Notes under the pieces: generated by a model
Told to the model about the DNA's origin: nothing
The model's database searches: none
Seen by the model: the letters and a program-made list of their open reading frames with translations, nothing else
Source of the DNA: Bifidobacterium criceti
Lineage (GTDB): Bacteria; Actinomycetota; Actinomycetes; Actinomycetales; Bifidobacteriaceae
DNA length: 64,000 bases
NCBI RefSeq assembly: GCF_002286935.1
Contig: NZ_MVOH01000001.1
Location: forward strand, 22,691 to 86,690
Direction of reading: 5' to 3'
Program-made: the position numbers and the translations under genes
Shown here: one piece after another, positions 1 to 8,622 of the stretch
How the letters are laid out: every line of letters starts with the position of its first letter
Numbering within the stretch: position 1 is the stretch's first letter

Positions 1-916
1 GGATGTCGTCGATGAGCAGCACATCGACTTCGCGGTATTTGCGGTTGAACGCCGTCACACGGCTCGACCCCGACTTCGTGCCGGCATCCATGCGCAGCGA
101 ATCGATGAACTCGTTCGTGAACTCCTCGCTCGTCACATAACGCACGCGCGTGCCGGGCTGCTTGATGAGCGAATAGTTGCCGATCGCGTTGAGCAGATGC
201 GTCTTGCCGAGTCCCGAACCGCCGTAGATGCACAACGGGTTGAAGTCGCTGCCGGTGCCTTCGGCGACGGCGAGCGCGACGGTGCGCGCGAAGCGGTTCG
301 AGTCGCCCGGGACGAAGGTATCGAACGTATCGCTCGGGTTAAGGTGTGTCTCAGGGTCGAGCATCGGCTTGCCGTGCGCGCCGAGCGCCGCCGGCATGCC
401 GGCCACGCCGCCTGAGATTGGCGCGGGGGTTGCGGGGGAGAGGTCCTCGCCCATCGAATCCTCGAAGGTCTGCACGACGGCGTCGTCGTAATGCGTCGTC
501 TTCGGCGTCTGTCGGATGACGACCGGTGCGGGCGCGGGCTCCGGCTCGGGGAGCGGCTGGCGTTTGCGCGTGTCGCCGCGTGGCGCCTCCTCGCTGAGCG
601 CCGTGACCGGGAGGACCGGCTGCTCCGGCTCGTTCGCGCGCATGATGATCTTGAACGCGGGGAACAGGTCGACGCCGCCGTTCGCGAGGCGCAGCGCCTG
701 GAGCAGCTCATCGTTGAGCTCGGTCTGCAGGACGTGCTGTGTCTCGCTGTTCTCGACGGCGAGGATGATGTTCGTGCCAAAGAGCGCCTCGGGCAGGACT
801 CCTTCGAACCACCCCTTCTCACGGGCGGTGAGCGATGAGTTCTTCCGAAGCAGTTCGAGCGCATCCGACCAGATGCGGGCTGCCTTGGCCCCCGGGTCGT
901 TCGTGGCTTCGCTCAT
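1..916 (-). CDS. dnaA: Chromosomal replication initiator DnaA, N-terminal part (cut by window edge)
   Basis: DnaA is the AAA+ ATPase that binds DnaA boxes, melts the origin and loads the replicative helicase. About 305 residues are visible from the ATG at 916 ([16 protein letters not shown]). Domain I covers roughly residues 1-100, followed by an acidic, proline-rich linker to about 180. The AAA+ domain then begins, with Walker [11 protein letters not shown] and the start of Walker B (VDVLLIDDI) at the very edge. The C-terminal DNA-binding domain lies outside the window. It is divergent from rpmH, with origin sequence between them, the standard actinobacterial layout. The frame is open throughout, so only the window truncates it. 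Confidence 0.95.
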   Translation of the reverse strand, partial: MSEATNDPGAKAARIWSDALELLRKNSSLTAREKGWFEGVLPEALFGTNIILAVENSETQHVLQTELNDELLQALRLANGGVDLFPAFKIIMRANEPEQPVLPVTALSEEAPRGDTRKRQPLPEPEPAPAPVVIRQTPKTTHYDDAVVQTFEDSMGEDLSPATPAPISGGVAGMPAALGAHGKPMLDPETHLNPSDTFDTFVPGDSNRFARTVALAVAEGTGSDFNPLCIYGGSGLGKTHLLNAIGNYSLIKQPGTRVRYVTSEEFTNEFIDSLRMDAGTKSGSSRVTAFNRKYREVDVLLIDDI

Positions 917-1254
917 GGTCTCGTCTCCATCGGTTGGGAATGCACATGCGTAACAGGTTATTTTTACTCTGACTGATGGAAGTTATCCACATGCTCGCGT
1001 GTTGGAAAACCTTGGTTTTGTAATGACATCGGTGTGATTTGTGTATAACTTCGCGGCGCTTTCCCCAACCGCGAGAACAGGTTGGTGGGTACCGCGGACG
1101 ACGTCTCCACAACGTCGCCGGGCGTGTCGTACGCGGCGTCGCCCACCGTGCGCGCGTGGTGGTATAGGGGTATCGGTAAATTGGTAGAGATTGTCTCAAG
1201 CGAAGTCATGTATGAACGCATGACCCATCGACCTAATAACGGGAGCATGAAACT
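917..1254. other. dnaA-rpmH intergenic region, origin-proximal, with DnaA boxes
   Basis: This 338-bp region is non-coding between divergent dnaA and rpmH. A perfect DnaA box TTATCCACA lies at 983-991, and a TTATNCACA-type box (TTATACACA, read on the minus strand) at 1040-1048. The stretch next to dnaA (about 955-1045) is AT-richer than its surroundings. It must also hold the dnaA and rpmH promoters; I could not assign them with confidence. It probably forms one part of a split oriC, the other being the box cluster before parA. Confidence 0.6.
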
Positions 1255-1389
1255 ATGAAGAGGACATTCCAGCCGAACAACCGTCGTCGTCACATGAAGC
1301 ACGGCTTCCGCGCCCGCATGCGCACGCGTGCCGGCCGCGCACTCATCAACCGTCGCCGCGCCAAGGGCCGCAAGACCCTCTCCGCCTGA
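1255..1389 (+). CDS. rpmH: 50S ribosomal protein L34
   Basis: L34 is a small basic protein of the large ribosomal subunit. The 44-residue sequence starts [19 protein letters not shown] and ends GRKTLSA, matching the family in length and in its Arg/Lys-rich make-up. The ATG at 1255 follows a GGGAG Shine-Dalgarno at 1241-1245. It heads the rpmH-rnpA-yidD-yidC cluster, whose products serve ribosomes, tRNA maturation and membrane insertion. Confidence 0.97.
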   Translation: MKRTFQPNNRRRHMKHGFRARMRTRAGRALINRRRAKGRKTLSA

Positions 1390-1410
1390 GTCCCACCAGA
1401 CCAGACGAAC

Positions 1411-1770
1411 TTGGAACGGCTCAGGAGCCACCGCGATTTCGTAGCCGTATTGCGCCGCCGCCGACGGGTGTCCGATGACGACCTCGTCGTGCACTACCTC
1501 GTACCGGATGGTGTCGGGAAAGTCGAGACGGACGGCGCATCGAGACGCGTCGGGCTCGCCGTTTCGAAGGCGGTGGGCAATGCGGTCACGCGCAATGCGG
1601 TCAAACGCCGCTTCCGCGTGCTCGCACGGCGCTACGAGGACGAACTTCCCGCGCATGTGAGCGTCGTGCTGCGCGCGAAACCAAGCGCGGCCCACGCGTC
1701 CTTCGCGTCGCTCGACGCGCAGATGGCGTCGCTTTTCCGCGCGGTCAGACACAAGACGGAACGTTCATGA
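1411..1770 (+). CDS. rnpA: Ribonuclease P protein component
   Basis: This is the protein subunit of RNase P, which helps the catalytic RNA mature tRNA 5' ends. The 119-residue product shows the family's core basic motif ([11 protein letters not shown], about residues 56-66) after an N-terminal segment starting [10 protein letters not shown]. The start is a TTG at 1411 with no convincing Shine-Dalgarno, chosen because family members begin with this segment. The 3' end overlaps yidD by 4 bases (ATGA), so the two are translationally coupled. Confidence 0.93.
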   Translation: MERLRSHRDFVAVLRRRRRVSDDDLVVHYLVPDGVGKVETDGASRRVGLAVSKAVGNAVTRNAVKRRFRVLARRYEDELPAHVSVVLRAKPSAAHASFASLDAQMASLFRAVRHKTERS

Positions 1771-2072
1771 CGAATGCAGGGCAGGTGTTGATTCGCTGCA
1801 TCCGCTGGTACCAACGGCGGATTTCGGCGAACACCCCGCCCTCATGTCGTTATTACCCCAGTTGTTCGAACTATGCGATCCAGGCGATCAGGCGCCATGG
1901 CGCCGTCCGCGGCGTCACGCTCGCCGCGCTGCGCCTGCTGCGCTGCCGCCCATGGAGTGCGGGCGGCATCGACGATGTGCCGCAGCGGTTCTCATTGTTC
2001 TACAGATTCTCGTGGTCACGCGCGCATGAAGAGCCGCGGCTGACCCCTTTGCCTCACGACGAAAAGGAGTGA
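1767..2072 (+). CDS. yidD: Membrane protein insertion efficiency factor YidD
   Basis: YidD is a small membrane-associated protein that aids YidC-dependent insertion. The 101-residue product carries the family signature [15 protein letters not shown] at about residues 27-41, then a cysteine in the RLLRCRPW segment. The ATG at 1767 overlaps the rnpA stop. yidC begins 10 bases after its stop codon, and the Shine-Dalgarno for yidC (AAAAGGAG) overlaps the end of yidD. Confidence 0.93.
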   Translation: MTNAGQVLIRCIRWYQRRISANTPPSCRYYPSCSNYAIQAIRRHGAVRGVTLAALRLLRCRPWSAGGIDDVPQRFSLFYRFSWSRAHEEPRLTPLPHDEKE

Positions 2073-2082
2073 ACGGGCGCAT

Positions 2083-3087
2083 ATGTCGGAAAATTTCTTA
2101 TTGGATAGCGGATTCTGGGGGTGGCTGTACAAGCTGCTGACCCCGGTCGAGTGGCTCATGACGCAGGTCATGTACTGGTTCCACAAACTGCTCACGCTCA
2201 TCGGCATGCCGGCCGTGGGCTTGTCGTGGGTGCTGTCGATCATCTTCCTCGTCATCGTCGTGCAGGCGTGCGTCTTCCCGCTCTTCTACAAGCAGATGAA
2301 GTCGATGCGCGGCATGCAGGCGATCCAGCCGAAGATGATGAAGATCCAGAACAAGTACAAGGGCAAGAACGATCCCGCGAGCAAGGAAGCGATGCAGCGC
2401 GAGATGATGAAGCTCTACAAGGACAACAACGCCAACCCGGCGGGGTCGTGCCTGCCGATGCTCATCCAGGGCCCGGTCTTCATGTGCATGTTCTACGTGC
2501 TCTCGGCGATCCCGTACATCGCGCGCGGCAAGCGCGCGCCGCTCGGCGCGTTCGACGTCGCGACCGCGAAGGAGTTCTCGAAGACGACGTTCTTCGGTAC
2601 GAGGGTCTCCGACACGTTCACGACGGCAGGGACAAGCGGCAAGATCGTCATCGGCATCTTCGTGTTCGCGATGTGCGCGTGCCTGTGGTACATGCAGTGG
2701 AACACGATGCGCCGCAACACGGCGCCCGCGTCGATGAACAAGCAGGCCGAACGCATGCAGAAGATGATGCTGTGGATCTTCCCGGTCATGTACATCTTCT
2801 CCGGTGTCGCAATGCCGTTCGCAGTGCTCGTGTACTGGCTCGCGAACAACATCTGCAACCTGCTGCGCTCGTTCTGGCAATTGCGCGAATTCCCGACGCC
2901 CGGTTCCCCCGCGGCGCTCGACAAGGAGAAGCGCGACCACGACAACGAGAACAGGAAACGCGCGCGTGAAGGCCGTCCGTCGATCGAGGAACAGGAACTC
3001 ATCGACGCGAAGAAGGCGGCGGAACGCAAAGCCTCGCAAGGCCACCAGCGCCAGCAGCCACAGCGCAAGAACCGCAAGAAGAAGTAG
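2083..3087 (+). CDS. yidC: Membrane protein insertase YidC/Oxa1
   Basis: This inner-membrane insertase works alone or with SecYEG to place proteins in the membrane. It has 334 residues, close to the usual actinobacterial length. The hydrophobic segments are at roughly 40-65 (LSWVLSIIFLVIVVQACVF), 125-145, 185-205 and 235-265, with a cytoplasmic basic loop rich in KMMKIQNKYKGK between the first two. The tail is highly basic and ends RKNRKKK, typical for ribosome contact. It is the last gene of the rpmH cluster and is followed by a strong hairpin. Confidence 0.95.
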   Translation: MSENFLLDSGFWGWLYKLLTPVEWLMTQVMYWFHKLLTLIGMPAVGLSWVLSIIFLVIVVQACVFPLFYKQMKSMRGMQAIQPKMMKIQNKYKGKNDPASKEAMQREMMKLYKDNNANPAGSCLPMLIQGPVFMCMFYVLSAIPYIARGKRAPLGAFDVATAKEFSKTTFFGTRVSDTFTTAGTSGKIVIGIFVFAMCACLWYMQWNTMRRNTAPASMNKQAERMQKMMLWIFPVMYIFSGVAMPFAVLVYWLANNICNLLRSFWQLREFPTPGSPAALDKEKRDHDNENRKRAREGRPSIEEQELIDAKKAAERKASQGHQRQQPQRKNRKKK

Positions 3088-3101
3088 CGTACGCCTTCAT
3101 C

Positions 3102-3135
3102 AGGTCCCACGTCCCGCAAATGGACGTGGGACCTT
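3102..3135 (+). terminator. Terminator after yidC
   Basis: A perfect 13-bp inverted repeat (3102-3114 with 3122-3134, AGGTCCCACGTCC and its complement) has a 7-base loop. It lies 15 bases after the yidC stop. The following T-run is short. Confidence 0.7.
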
Positions 3136-3364
3136 CCCATATGTCGTACCCCCACGCCAGCCACCGCACTCCGGTACGCTGAGGTGGCTGTGGGCGTACC
3201 GCCCTGCGTGTATCGCCGCGGTGCGGTGCGTTGCGGCACGCGTGGCGCCTGGTGGCGGGGGACTGCCTTACACTAGAGAGTGCATGAGTATAGGGTCGGC
3301 ATATCGCCGCCGGCCATATGAATTTGTGGACAACGAGACATCCGGATATATGCAAGGAGTGCGT

Positions 3365-3910
3365 ATGGTGCAGGACGAAGAACGAAGCCTCGAACAGCTC
3401 GACCGCGAGGCCGACATCGCAGCCGACTACCTTGAGGGTCTGCTCGACATCGCCGATTACGAGGGCGACATCGAGATGGGTGTGCGCAACGGACGCCCGA
3501 TGGTGCAGATCGTCGCCGACGATGACACCGACATCAAACACCTCATCGGCCGCAACGGGGAGGTCGTGGACGCGCTCCAGCAGCTGTGCCGCCTCGCCGT
3601 GCAGCAGGAGACGGGCGAACGTTCGCACCTGATCGTCGACGTCGACGGTTTCCTCAAGCGCAAGCGCCAGGTCCTGCGTGACATGGCGCTCGACGCGGTC
3701 GACGATGTGCGTGAGACGGGCGAACCGGTCGATCTCAAACCGATGAACTCGTTCGAACGTAAGATCATCCACGACGTCGTGCGCGACGAGGGCCTGCGTT
3801 CGCGTTCGCATGGTGAGGAGCCGAAGCGCTATGTGACGGTCTATCTCAAGCACAACGACGCCGATGGTGACGAATACGAGGAGGACGACGAATACGTCGT
3901 CGAGGACTGA
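3365..3910 (+). CDS. jag: RNA-binding protein Jag/KhpB (KH and R3H domains)
   Basis: This is a cytoplasmic RNA-binding protein; Jag/KhpB homologues act with KhpA and affect cell elongation and division. It has 181 residues. A KH-type domain follows from about residue 37 with the GxxG loop in LIGRNGE (about 60-66), and an R3H domain lies near 130-165 (FERKIIHDVV, then SRSHGEEPKRYV). The C-terminus is very acidic. The ATG at 3365 is preceded by AAGGAG with a 5-base spacer. The Jag_N domain found in Firmicutes is absent, as is usual in actinobacteria. Confidence 0.9.
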   Translation: MVQDEERSLEQLDREADIAADYLEGLLDIADYEGDIEMGVRNGRPMVQIVADDDTDIKHLIGRNGEVVDALQQLCRLAVQQETGERSHLIVDVDGFLKRKRQVLRDMALDAVDDVRETGEPVDLKPMNSFERKIIHDVVRDEGLRSRSHGEEPKRYVTVYLKHNDADGDEYEEDDEYVVED

Positions 3911-3933
3911 CGGTTCCGTCATCCGAACATCGT

Positions 3934-3979
3934 GATCGTGCGGGGCGCACCGGGGACTTCCGGTGCGCCCCGCACGATC
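3934..3979 (+). terminator. Terminator after jag
   Basis: A perfect 20-bp inverted repeat (3934-3953 with 3960-3979) has a 6-base loop and lies 24 bases after the jag stop. It is GC-rich without a clear T-run. Confidence 0.6.
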
Positions 3980-4022
3980 GTTCGTAGCCACTGCCGATGG
4001 CATACGTTGCCGTCGGCAAAAT

Positions 4023-4214
4023 GTTTCACGTGGCGTAAAAAACGTTTCACGTGAAGAAAAGTATTGGGAAACGGGGATGTTGCACGTGAAAACGGTATAG
4101 GATGGTGCGTTATGAGTGACGAGATCCATACCGACGAACAGCTCGCCGATGCCCCGGTACTCGAAGCGGTATTCGGTGATGCGCTTGAGCAGATCAAGGT
4201 GTTTCACGGGAAAC
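4023..4214. promoter_or_regulatory. Cluster of parS-like ParB binding sites
   Basis: The core GTTTCACGTGAAAC recurs here in degenerate forms. These are 4023-4036 (intact left half, degenerate right half), 4044-4057 (12 of 14), 4079-4092 (12 of 14) and 4201-4214 inside rsmG (13 of 14, one change in the central CACGTG). Their closeness to parA-parB and to the origin supports a centromere role. None is a perfect palindrome, so individual strength is uncertain. Confidence 0.65.
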
Positions 4215-4870
4215 TATCGCGAGAGGGGGAGCCGAGGGGGCTCATCGGCCCGCGCGACGTGGACATCCTGTGGGAGCGCCATCTGCTCAATTCCGCGGCG
4301 ATCGTGCCGTTCGTCGTCGAAGCGACCGAAGACAGGCAGTTCAAGACCGTCGCCGACATCGGCAGCGGCGGTGGATTCCCGGGGCTTGTCGCCGCGGCGA
4401 TGCTCCCCGACCGCACGTTCACGCTCATCGAACCGATGGAGCGGCGCTGCGCATGGCTTGCCGAATGCGTCGACGAGATGGGGTTGAAGAATGTGAAGGT
4501 CGTCCGCGCGCGCGCCGAGGAGGCGATCGCCGCGCTCGACGAACGCAAGCCCGAAGGTAAGCGCCATGTCAAGGCGTCGATCGTCGTCCCCGAGGAGGTG
4601 TGGGATGCGATCCGCCATCCATTCGCGGCCGTGACGTGCCGTGCGGTCGCGCCGCTCACGAAGCTCGCAGGGTGGACGTTGCCGCTCGTCGAGCCGGGTG
4701 GTGAGCTCATCGCGCTCAAAGGGCGTTCCGCGCAAGCCGAGATCGACAAGGCGCGCAAGATGATCACGAGATACGGCGGCGTGCGCCCCCGTGTCGTGAC
4801 GGCGCCCGTCGGTGAGGGGCTTGAGGACACGAGGGTCGTCATCATCAACAAGAAGACGGCGAAACGATGA
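4112..4870 (+). CDS. rsmG: 16S rRNA (guanine-N7)-methyltransferase RsmG (GidB)
   Basis: RsmG methylates N7 of a conserved 16S guanine (G527 in E. coli numbering) using S-adenosylmethionine; loss gives low-level streptomycin resistance in other bacteria. The 252 residues contain the SAM-binding loop [15 protein letters not shown] (about residues 87-101) and the preceding WERHLLNS. The ATG at 4112 is preceded by AGGAT. It sits between jag and parA as in most actinobacteria. One parS-like site lies inside its coding sequence. Confidence 0.93.
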   Translation: MSDEIHTDEQLADAPVLEAVFGDALEQIKVFHGKLSREGEPRGLIGPRDVDILWERHLLNSAAIVPFVVEATEDRQFKTVADIGSGGGFPGLVAAAMLPDRTFTLIEPMERRCAWLAECVDEMGLKNVKVVRARAEEAIAALDERKPEGKRHVKASIVVPEEVWDAIRHPFAAVTCRAVAPLTKLAGWTLPLVEPGGELIALKGRSAQAEIDKARKMITRYGGVRPRVVTAPVGEGLEDTRVVIINKKTAKR

Positions 4871-5115
4871 GTTATCCACAATGTGCACGAATAGAACGAA
4901 GTTATCCACATTGATGGTTGTGGATAACTTCGGTTGTCAATAAACACTGCAATATCAACGATAAGAAGACGAAACACACGTGTCGGGAACATGGGAAGAC
5001 GGTGAGTTATCCACAATGTTCCACAAGTTATCCACAATGGGACGGATGTCGGTTCCCTGTCCACGTGACTACAGAGACTTGAAGACACTGCGACTCAATT
5101 AGGAGGACAGTCCTC
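4871..5115. other. DnaA-box cluster between rsmG and parA (probable oriC segment)
   Basis: Five perfect DnaA boxes (TTATCCACA) occur within 165 bases: 4872-4880, 4902-4910, 4919-4927 (reverse), 5007-5015 and 5028-5036. Between the third and fourth lies an AT-rich stretch at about 4936-4975 that could unwind. This density is much higher than in the dnaA-rpmH gap, so it is a strong candidate for the functional origin or an origin module. It also carries the parA leader and its AGGAGG Shine-Dalgarno (5101-5106). Confidence 0.75.
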
Positions 5116-6087
5116 GTGACAGAACAAAGGGATATCCCCGGCATGGAAAGCACAACGGAGACGCTTGCGCGCATATTCAAAGGCAGCGACTCCGGCGTAG
5201 GTTCGCAGATCGCGGACGAATCGTCACGGTACGAACGCATCAACGCCGCCAAATTCAAACGTCCGGCGGACACGCGGCGCATCGCCGTCGCGAACCAGAA
5301 GGGCGGCGTCGGCAAGACGAGCACGGCCGTCAACGTGGCCGCCGCTCTCGCGCAGGCGGGCATGCACGTGCTCGTCGTCGACATGGATCCGCAGGGCAAC
5401 GCGTCGACCGCGCTCGGCGCGAAGCACAATTCCGGCGACCCCTCCGTCTACGACGTCATCGAAGGACGCGCGACGGTCGCCGATGTCATGCAGATATGCC
5501 CCGAATACGAGACGCTGCACGTCGTGCCCGCATCGATCGATTTGTCGGGCGCCGACCTCGAACTCGCCGACATGCCCGACCGCAACAACCTGATGCGCAA
5601 CGCGCTCGACGCGTTCCTCGACGCGAGCGACACGCACTACGATTATGTGTTCGTCGACTGCCCGCCGAGCCTCGGACTGCTCGTCATCAACGCGATGTGC
5701 GCGGTGAGCGAGATGCTCATCCCGATCCAGGCGGAATACTATGCGCTCGAAGGACTCGGACAGCTCATCAACACGATCGGCCTCGTCCAGTCGAACTTCA
5801 ATCCCGAACTGCTCGTCTCGACGATGCTCGTGACGATGTACGACAAGCGCACACTGCTCAGCCGCGAGGTGTACGAGGAAGTCAAGACGCACTACCCAAG
5901 CATCGTGCTCGACACGACGATCCCACGCACCGTCAAGATCTCGGAAGCGCCGAGCTTCGCGCAGACCGTCGTCAGCTATGACCCGCGCGGCATGGGCGCA
6001 ATCGCGTACCGCGAAGCCGCGCTCGAAATCAACAACAGGTCCGCGGTAGTGCTCGAAACCATCGCGTCGAGAAGAAACGAGGAGTGA
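5116..6087 (+). CDS. parA: Chromosome partitioning ATPase ParA
   Basis: ParA is the Walker-type ATPase that segregates ParB-bound origins by dynamic nucleoid binding. The 323 residues have an N-terminal extension of about 50 residues, the deviant Walker A KGGVGKTS (62-69), an A' motif VVDMDPQGNAST (87-98) and a Walker B in FVDCPPSLG. The GTG start at 5116 follows AGGAGG with a 9-base spacer. parB starts one base after its stop codon, so they form one operon next to parS and the DnaA boxes. Confidence 0.96.
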   Translation: MTEQRDIPGMESTTETLARIFKGSDSGVGSQIADESSRYERINAAKFKRPADTRRIAVANQKGGVGKTSTAVNVAAALAQAGMHVLVVDMDPQGNASTALGAKHNSGDPSVYDVIEGRATVADVMQICPEYETLHVVPASIDLSGADLELADMPDRNNLMRNALDAFLDASDTHYDYVFVDCPPSLGLLVINAMCAVSEMLIPIQAEYYALEGLGQLINTIGLVQSNFNPELLVSTMLVTMYDKRTLLSREVYEEVKTHYPSIVLDTTIPRTVKISEAPSFAQTVVSYDPRGMGAIAYREAALEINNRSAVVLETIASRRNEE

Positions 6088-6088
6088 C

Positions 6089-7486
6089 ATGGCATCGAAA
6101 TCACGTTTGGGCCGGGGACTCGGCGCATTGTTCCCGTCTCTGCCCGGCGAGCAGGCGACGACGCACACCACGCCCGACGAGACGGCCGCGGCTCCGCAGC
6201 AGCCACAACAGCCGCGGCAACCACGACAAGCCAAGCCCAAGGCGGCGAAACCGGCGGCAGCAGGACAGCCACGAGCGGCGCGCGACGAGCAGCCGCAGCA
6301 GGGGCCTGTCTCGCCGCTCAGCTCGACGATCCCGTCGATGGGCGAGATGACGCGCCATGCCGACACCGTCTCGAAACTCTCGGCACCGATGACGCTCCAG
6401 CCGGAAGCGGCGGAACACCGCCCCGTGCGCGAGACGACGGCGTCCACGGAGGGGCGGACGGACGGACAGCCAAACGCGAAACCCACATCGTCGAAACGCG
6501 CGCCGATGCCGGCGATCGGCGACATCGCCCATCCAAGCGACATGTTCTTCGACGGCACGCCGATTGTGCCGAACACGACCGCCGCGCCGCACGGCAGCGA
6601 CGAACAGCAGCTCAAGCCGGTCGAAGGCGGGTATCTCGTCGAACTCGACGTCACCCAGATCGGACCGAACCTGCACCAGCCGCGGACTGTGTTCGACGAT
6701 GACGAACTGCACGAACTCGCGGAATCGATCAAGGAAGTCGGCGTGCTGCAGCCAATCGTCGTACGCAAACGCCCCGTCGAACAGATCCGCGCGGCGCACG
6801 CGCAGCCGAAACACGACAGCGGCGACCGCTTCGCCGACCGCATGGACAGCGCATACGAACTCATCATGGGCGAACGACGCTGGCGCGCGTCGCAACTCGC
6901 AGGCCTCGAGGCGATCCCGGCGATCGTCAAGACGACGGCCGACGACTACATGCTGCGCGACGCATTGCTCGAAAACCTGCACCGCGTCGCGCTCAACCCA
7001 CTCGAGGAAGCAGCCGCATACCAGCAGATGATCGACGAATTCGGCCTCACGCAGATGCAGCTTGCACGCTCCGTCTCGAAATCGCGGCCGCAGATCGCGA
7101 ACACACTGCGCCTCATGAACCTGCCCGCGAGCGTGCAGAAGACAGTCGCCTCCGGCAAGATCTCGGCGGGCCATGCGCGTGCGCTCCTCGGACTGCCGGA
7201 CGCGGCCGCGATGGAAGCGCTCGCGAAACGCATCGTCGACGAAGGACTGAGCGTGCGCAGCGTCGAGGAAATCGTCTCGATGCAGGCGAGCGACCACCAG
7301 AAGAAACCAAAGACGAACAAGCACAACCCATGGGCCGGTTCCCCGATCCAGCAGAGCCTTGAGGAACGCTACGGCACGAAAGTCTCGATCAAGGGATCCG
7401 AACAACACGGCCGCATCGAGATCGTGTTCTCGTCACCGGAGGAAATGGACCGCATCATCGCGCTCCTCGACCCCAATGGACGATAG
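6089..7486 (+). CDS. parB: Chromosome partitioning protein ParB
   Basis: ParB is the CTP-dependent clamp that loads at parS and spreads. It has 465 residues, longer than the common 290-350, because of a low-complexity N-terminal segment (about residues 15-175, rich in P, Q, A, T). The ParB core begins near 185 (LDVTQIGPNLHQPRTVF). The CTP/arginine motif GERRWRAS lies at about 253-260 and the helix-turn-helix around 315-340 (LTQMQLARSVSKSRPQIANT). A C-terminal dimerisation region follows. GAGGAG precedes the ATG. Confidence 0.95.
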   Translation: MASKSRLGRGLGALFPSLPGEQATTHTTPDETAAAPQQPQQPRQPRQAKPKAAKPAAAGQPRAARDEQPQQGPVSPLSSTIPSMGEMTRHADTVSKLSAPMTLQPEAAEHRPVRETTASTEGRTDGQPNAKPTSSKRAPMPAIGDIAHPSDMFFDGTPIVPNTTAAPHGSDEQQLKPVEGGYLVELDVTQIGPNLHQPRTVFDDDELHELAESIKEVGVLQPIVVRKRPVEQIRAAHAQPKHDSGDRFADRMDSAYELIMGERRWRASQLAGLEAIPAIVKTTADDYMLRDALLENLHRVALNPLEEAAAYQQMIDEFGLTQMQLARSVSKSRPQIANTLRLMNLPASVQKTVASGKISAGHARALLGLPDAAAMEALAKRIVDEGLSVRSVEEIVSMQASDHQKKPKTNKHNPWAGSPIQQSLEERYGTKVSIKGSEQHGRIEIVFSSPEEMDRIIALLDPNGR

Positions 7487-7523
7487 ACGACGGACGATAG
7501 ACGACGGAAGGAAGTAAACGCCG

Positions 7524-8594
7524 ATGCGCGCCGCATGGCTGACGTCACCCTACGTGTTCCTGTGGTTCCCGCAACTGTGCGCGCTCGCGTTCCTCGCGCT
7601 CGTCGTGCGCTTCGACAGACGGTCGTTGTGGTCGGGGTTCGCGTTGCTCGTGTGCATCATGACGGTCGGTGTGACGGCCGCATGCCTGTACGTCGACACG
7701 ATGGACGTCATCCCGGCACAGTGGATACGCGACGCGATGCTGTGGATCGGCGTGCTCGCGGCCGTCGTCGTCATCGCCTTCCCGTTGCTCCTCGGCGTGT
7801 TCCTGACCGCGGAAGGCTGCCGCCTGCTGCGCAGGGAGGGCGTGACGGCCGCCAATTGCCTGTCGCTCGCCGCCGGTCTGTTCATCCTGCTCGACCTGAC
7901 GCTCATCCCGTACCTTGTGTCGCTTGTGCGCAACGGGGTGTTCGCATGGTGCTCCGCACTCGCCTCCGCATGTGTGCTGTTCTTCTCCGCGCAGCTCGCG
8001 ATCTACTGCCTGTCGTCAATCGTCAACCTCGTGCACATCGGAAAACCGAAGCACCTCAAGCAGATCGTCGTCCTTGGTTCGGGCCTCTTCGGCACGACCG
8101 TGCCGCCGCTGCTGCAGAACCGCATCCTCACCGGCATCCGGCTGCAGCACGACGCGCCGCACGCCGTGCTCATCCTCTCCGGCGGTCAGGGCCCCGGCGA
8201 AGACGTACCCGAAGGTCGCGCGATGATGGCGTGGGCCTTGCAGCACGGTGCCGATCCAGCCCGGACGGTCGCCGAGGAGCGTTCGCGCAACACCGAGGAG
8301 AACCTCGAATACTCGGCGCGTCTCTTTCCGGATCCGCTCGGCAGGACGGCGATCGTCTCGACACGGTACCATGTGCTGCGCGCGCTGCTGCTATCGAAAC
8401 GGCTGCATATCGACGCCATCGGCTACGGGTCGGCGACGACATGGTACTTCTCGCTCAACGCACTGTTGCGTGAGTTCATTGCGTTCGTCGTCATGACGCG
8501 CAAACGGCAGGCGATCGTGCTCGGCATCCTGCTCACGCCGTTGTGGCTCGTCGCAATCGGCGGCATCGCGCAATGGGCCATGTCGATTGGTTGA
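7524..8594 (+). CDS. YdcF-family (DUF218/ElyC-like) membrane protein
   Basis: The 356 residues divide into an N-terminal half with about five hydrophobic helices (residues 8-165), a cytoplasmic or external DUF218 domain (about 175-310) and a last helix near the end. The DUF218 core shows VVLGSGLFG, an SGGQG loop, an EERSRNTEENLEYS segment and STRYHVLRA, all typical of YdcF/SanA/ElyC proteins. Some of these act in envelope or lipid-carrier metabolism, but the substrate here is unknown. It starts 37 bases after parB, with GGAAGGAAG before the ATG at 7524, and converges on trxB. Confidence 0.8.
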   Translation: MRAAWLTSPYVFLWFPQLCALAFLALVVRFDRRSLWSGFALLVCIMTVGVTAACLYVDTMDVIPAQWIRDAMLWIGVLAAVVVIAFPLLLGVFLTAEGCRLLRREGVTAANCLSLAAGLFILLDLTLIPYLVSLVRNGVFAWCSALASACVLFFSAQLAIYCLSSIVNLVHIGKPKHLKQIVVLGSGLFGTTVPPLLQNRILTGIRLQHDAPHAVLILSGGQGPGEDVPEGRAMMAWALQHGADPARTVAEERSRNTEENLEYSARLFPDPLGRTAIVSTRYHVLRALLLSKRLHIDAIGYGSATTWYFSLNALLREFIAFVVMTRKRQAIVLGILLTPLWLVAIGGIAQWAMSIG

Positions 8595-8622
8595 ACCAGG
8601 TCACGCAGGGGTCATGCCTGCA

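Noticed and set aside
2098..3045. Long minus-strand frame opposite yidC
   Set aside because: It mirrors the codon structure of yidC, is Arg/His-rich and has no family features; a shadow of a high-GC gene.
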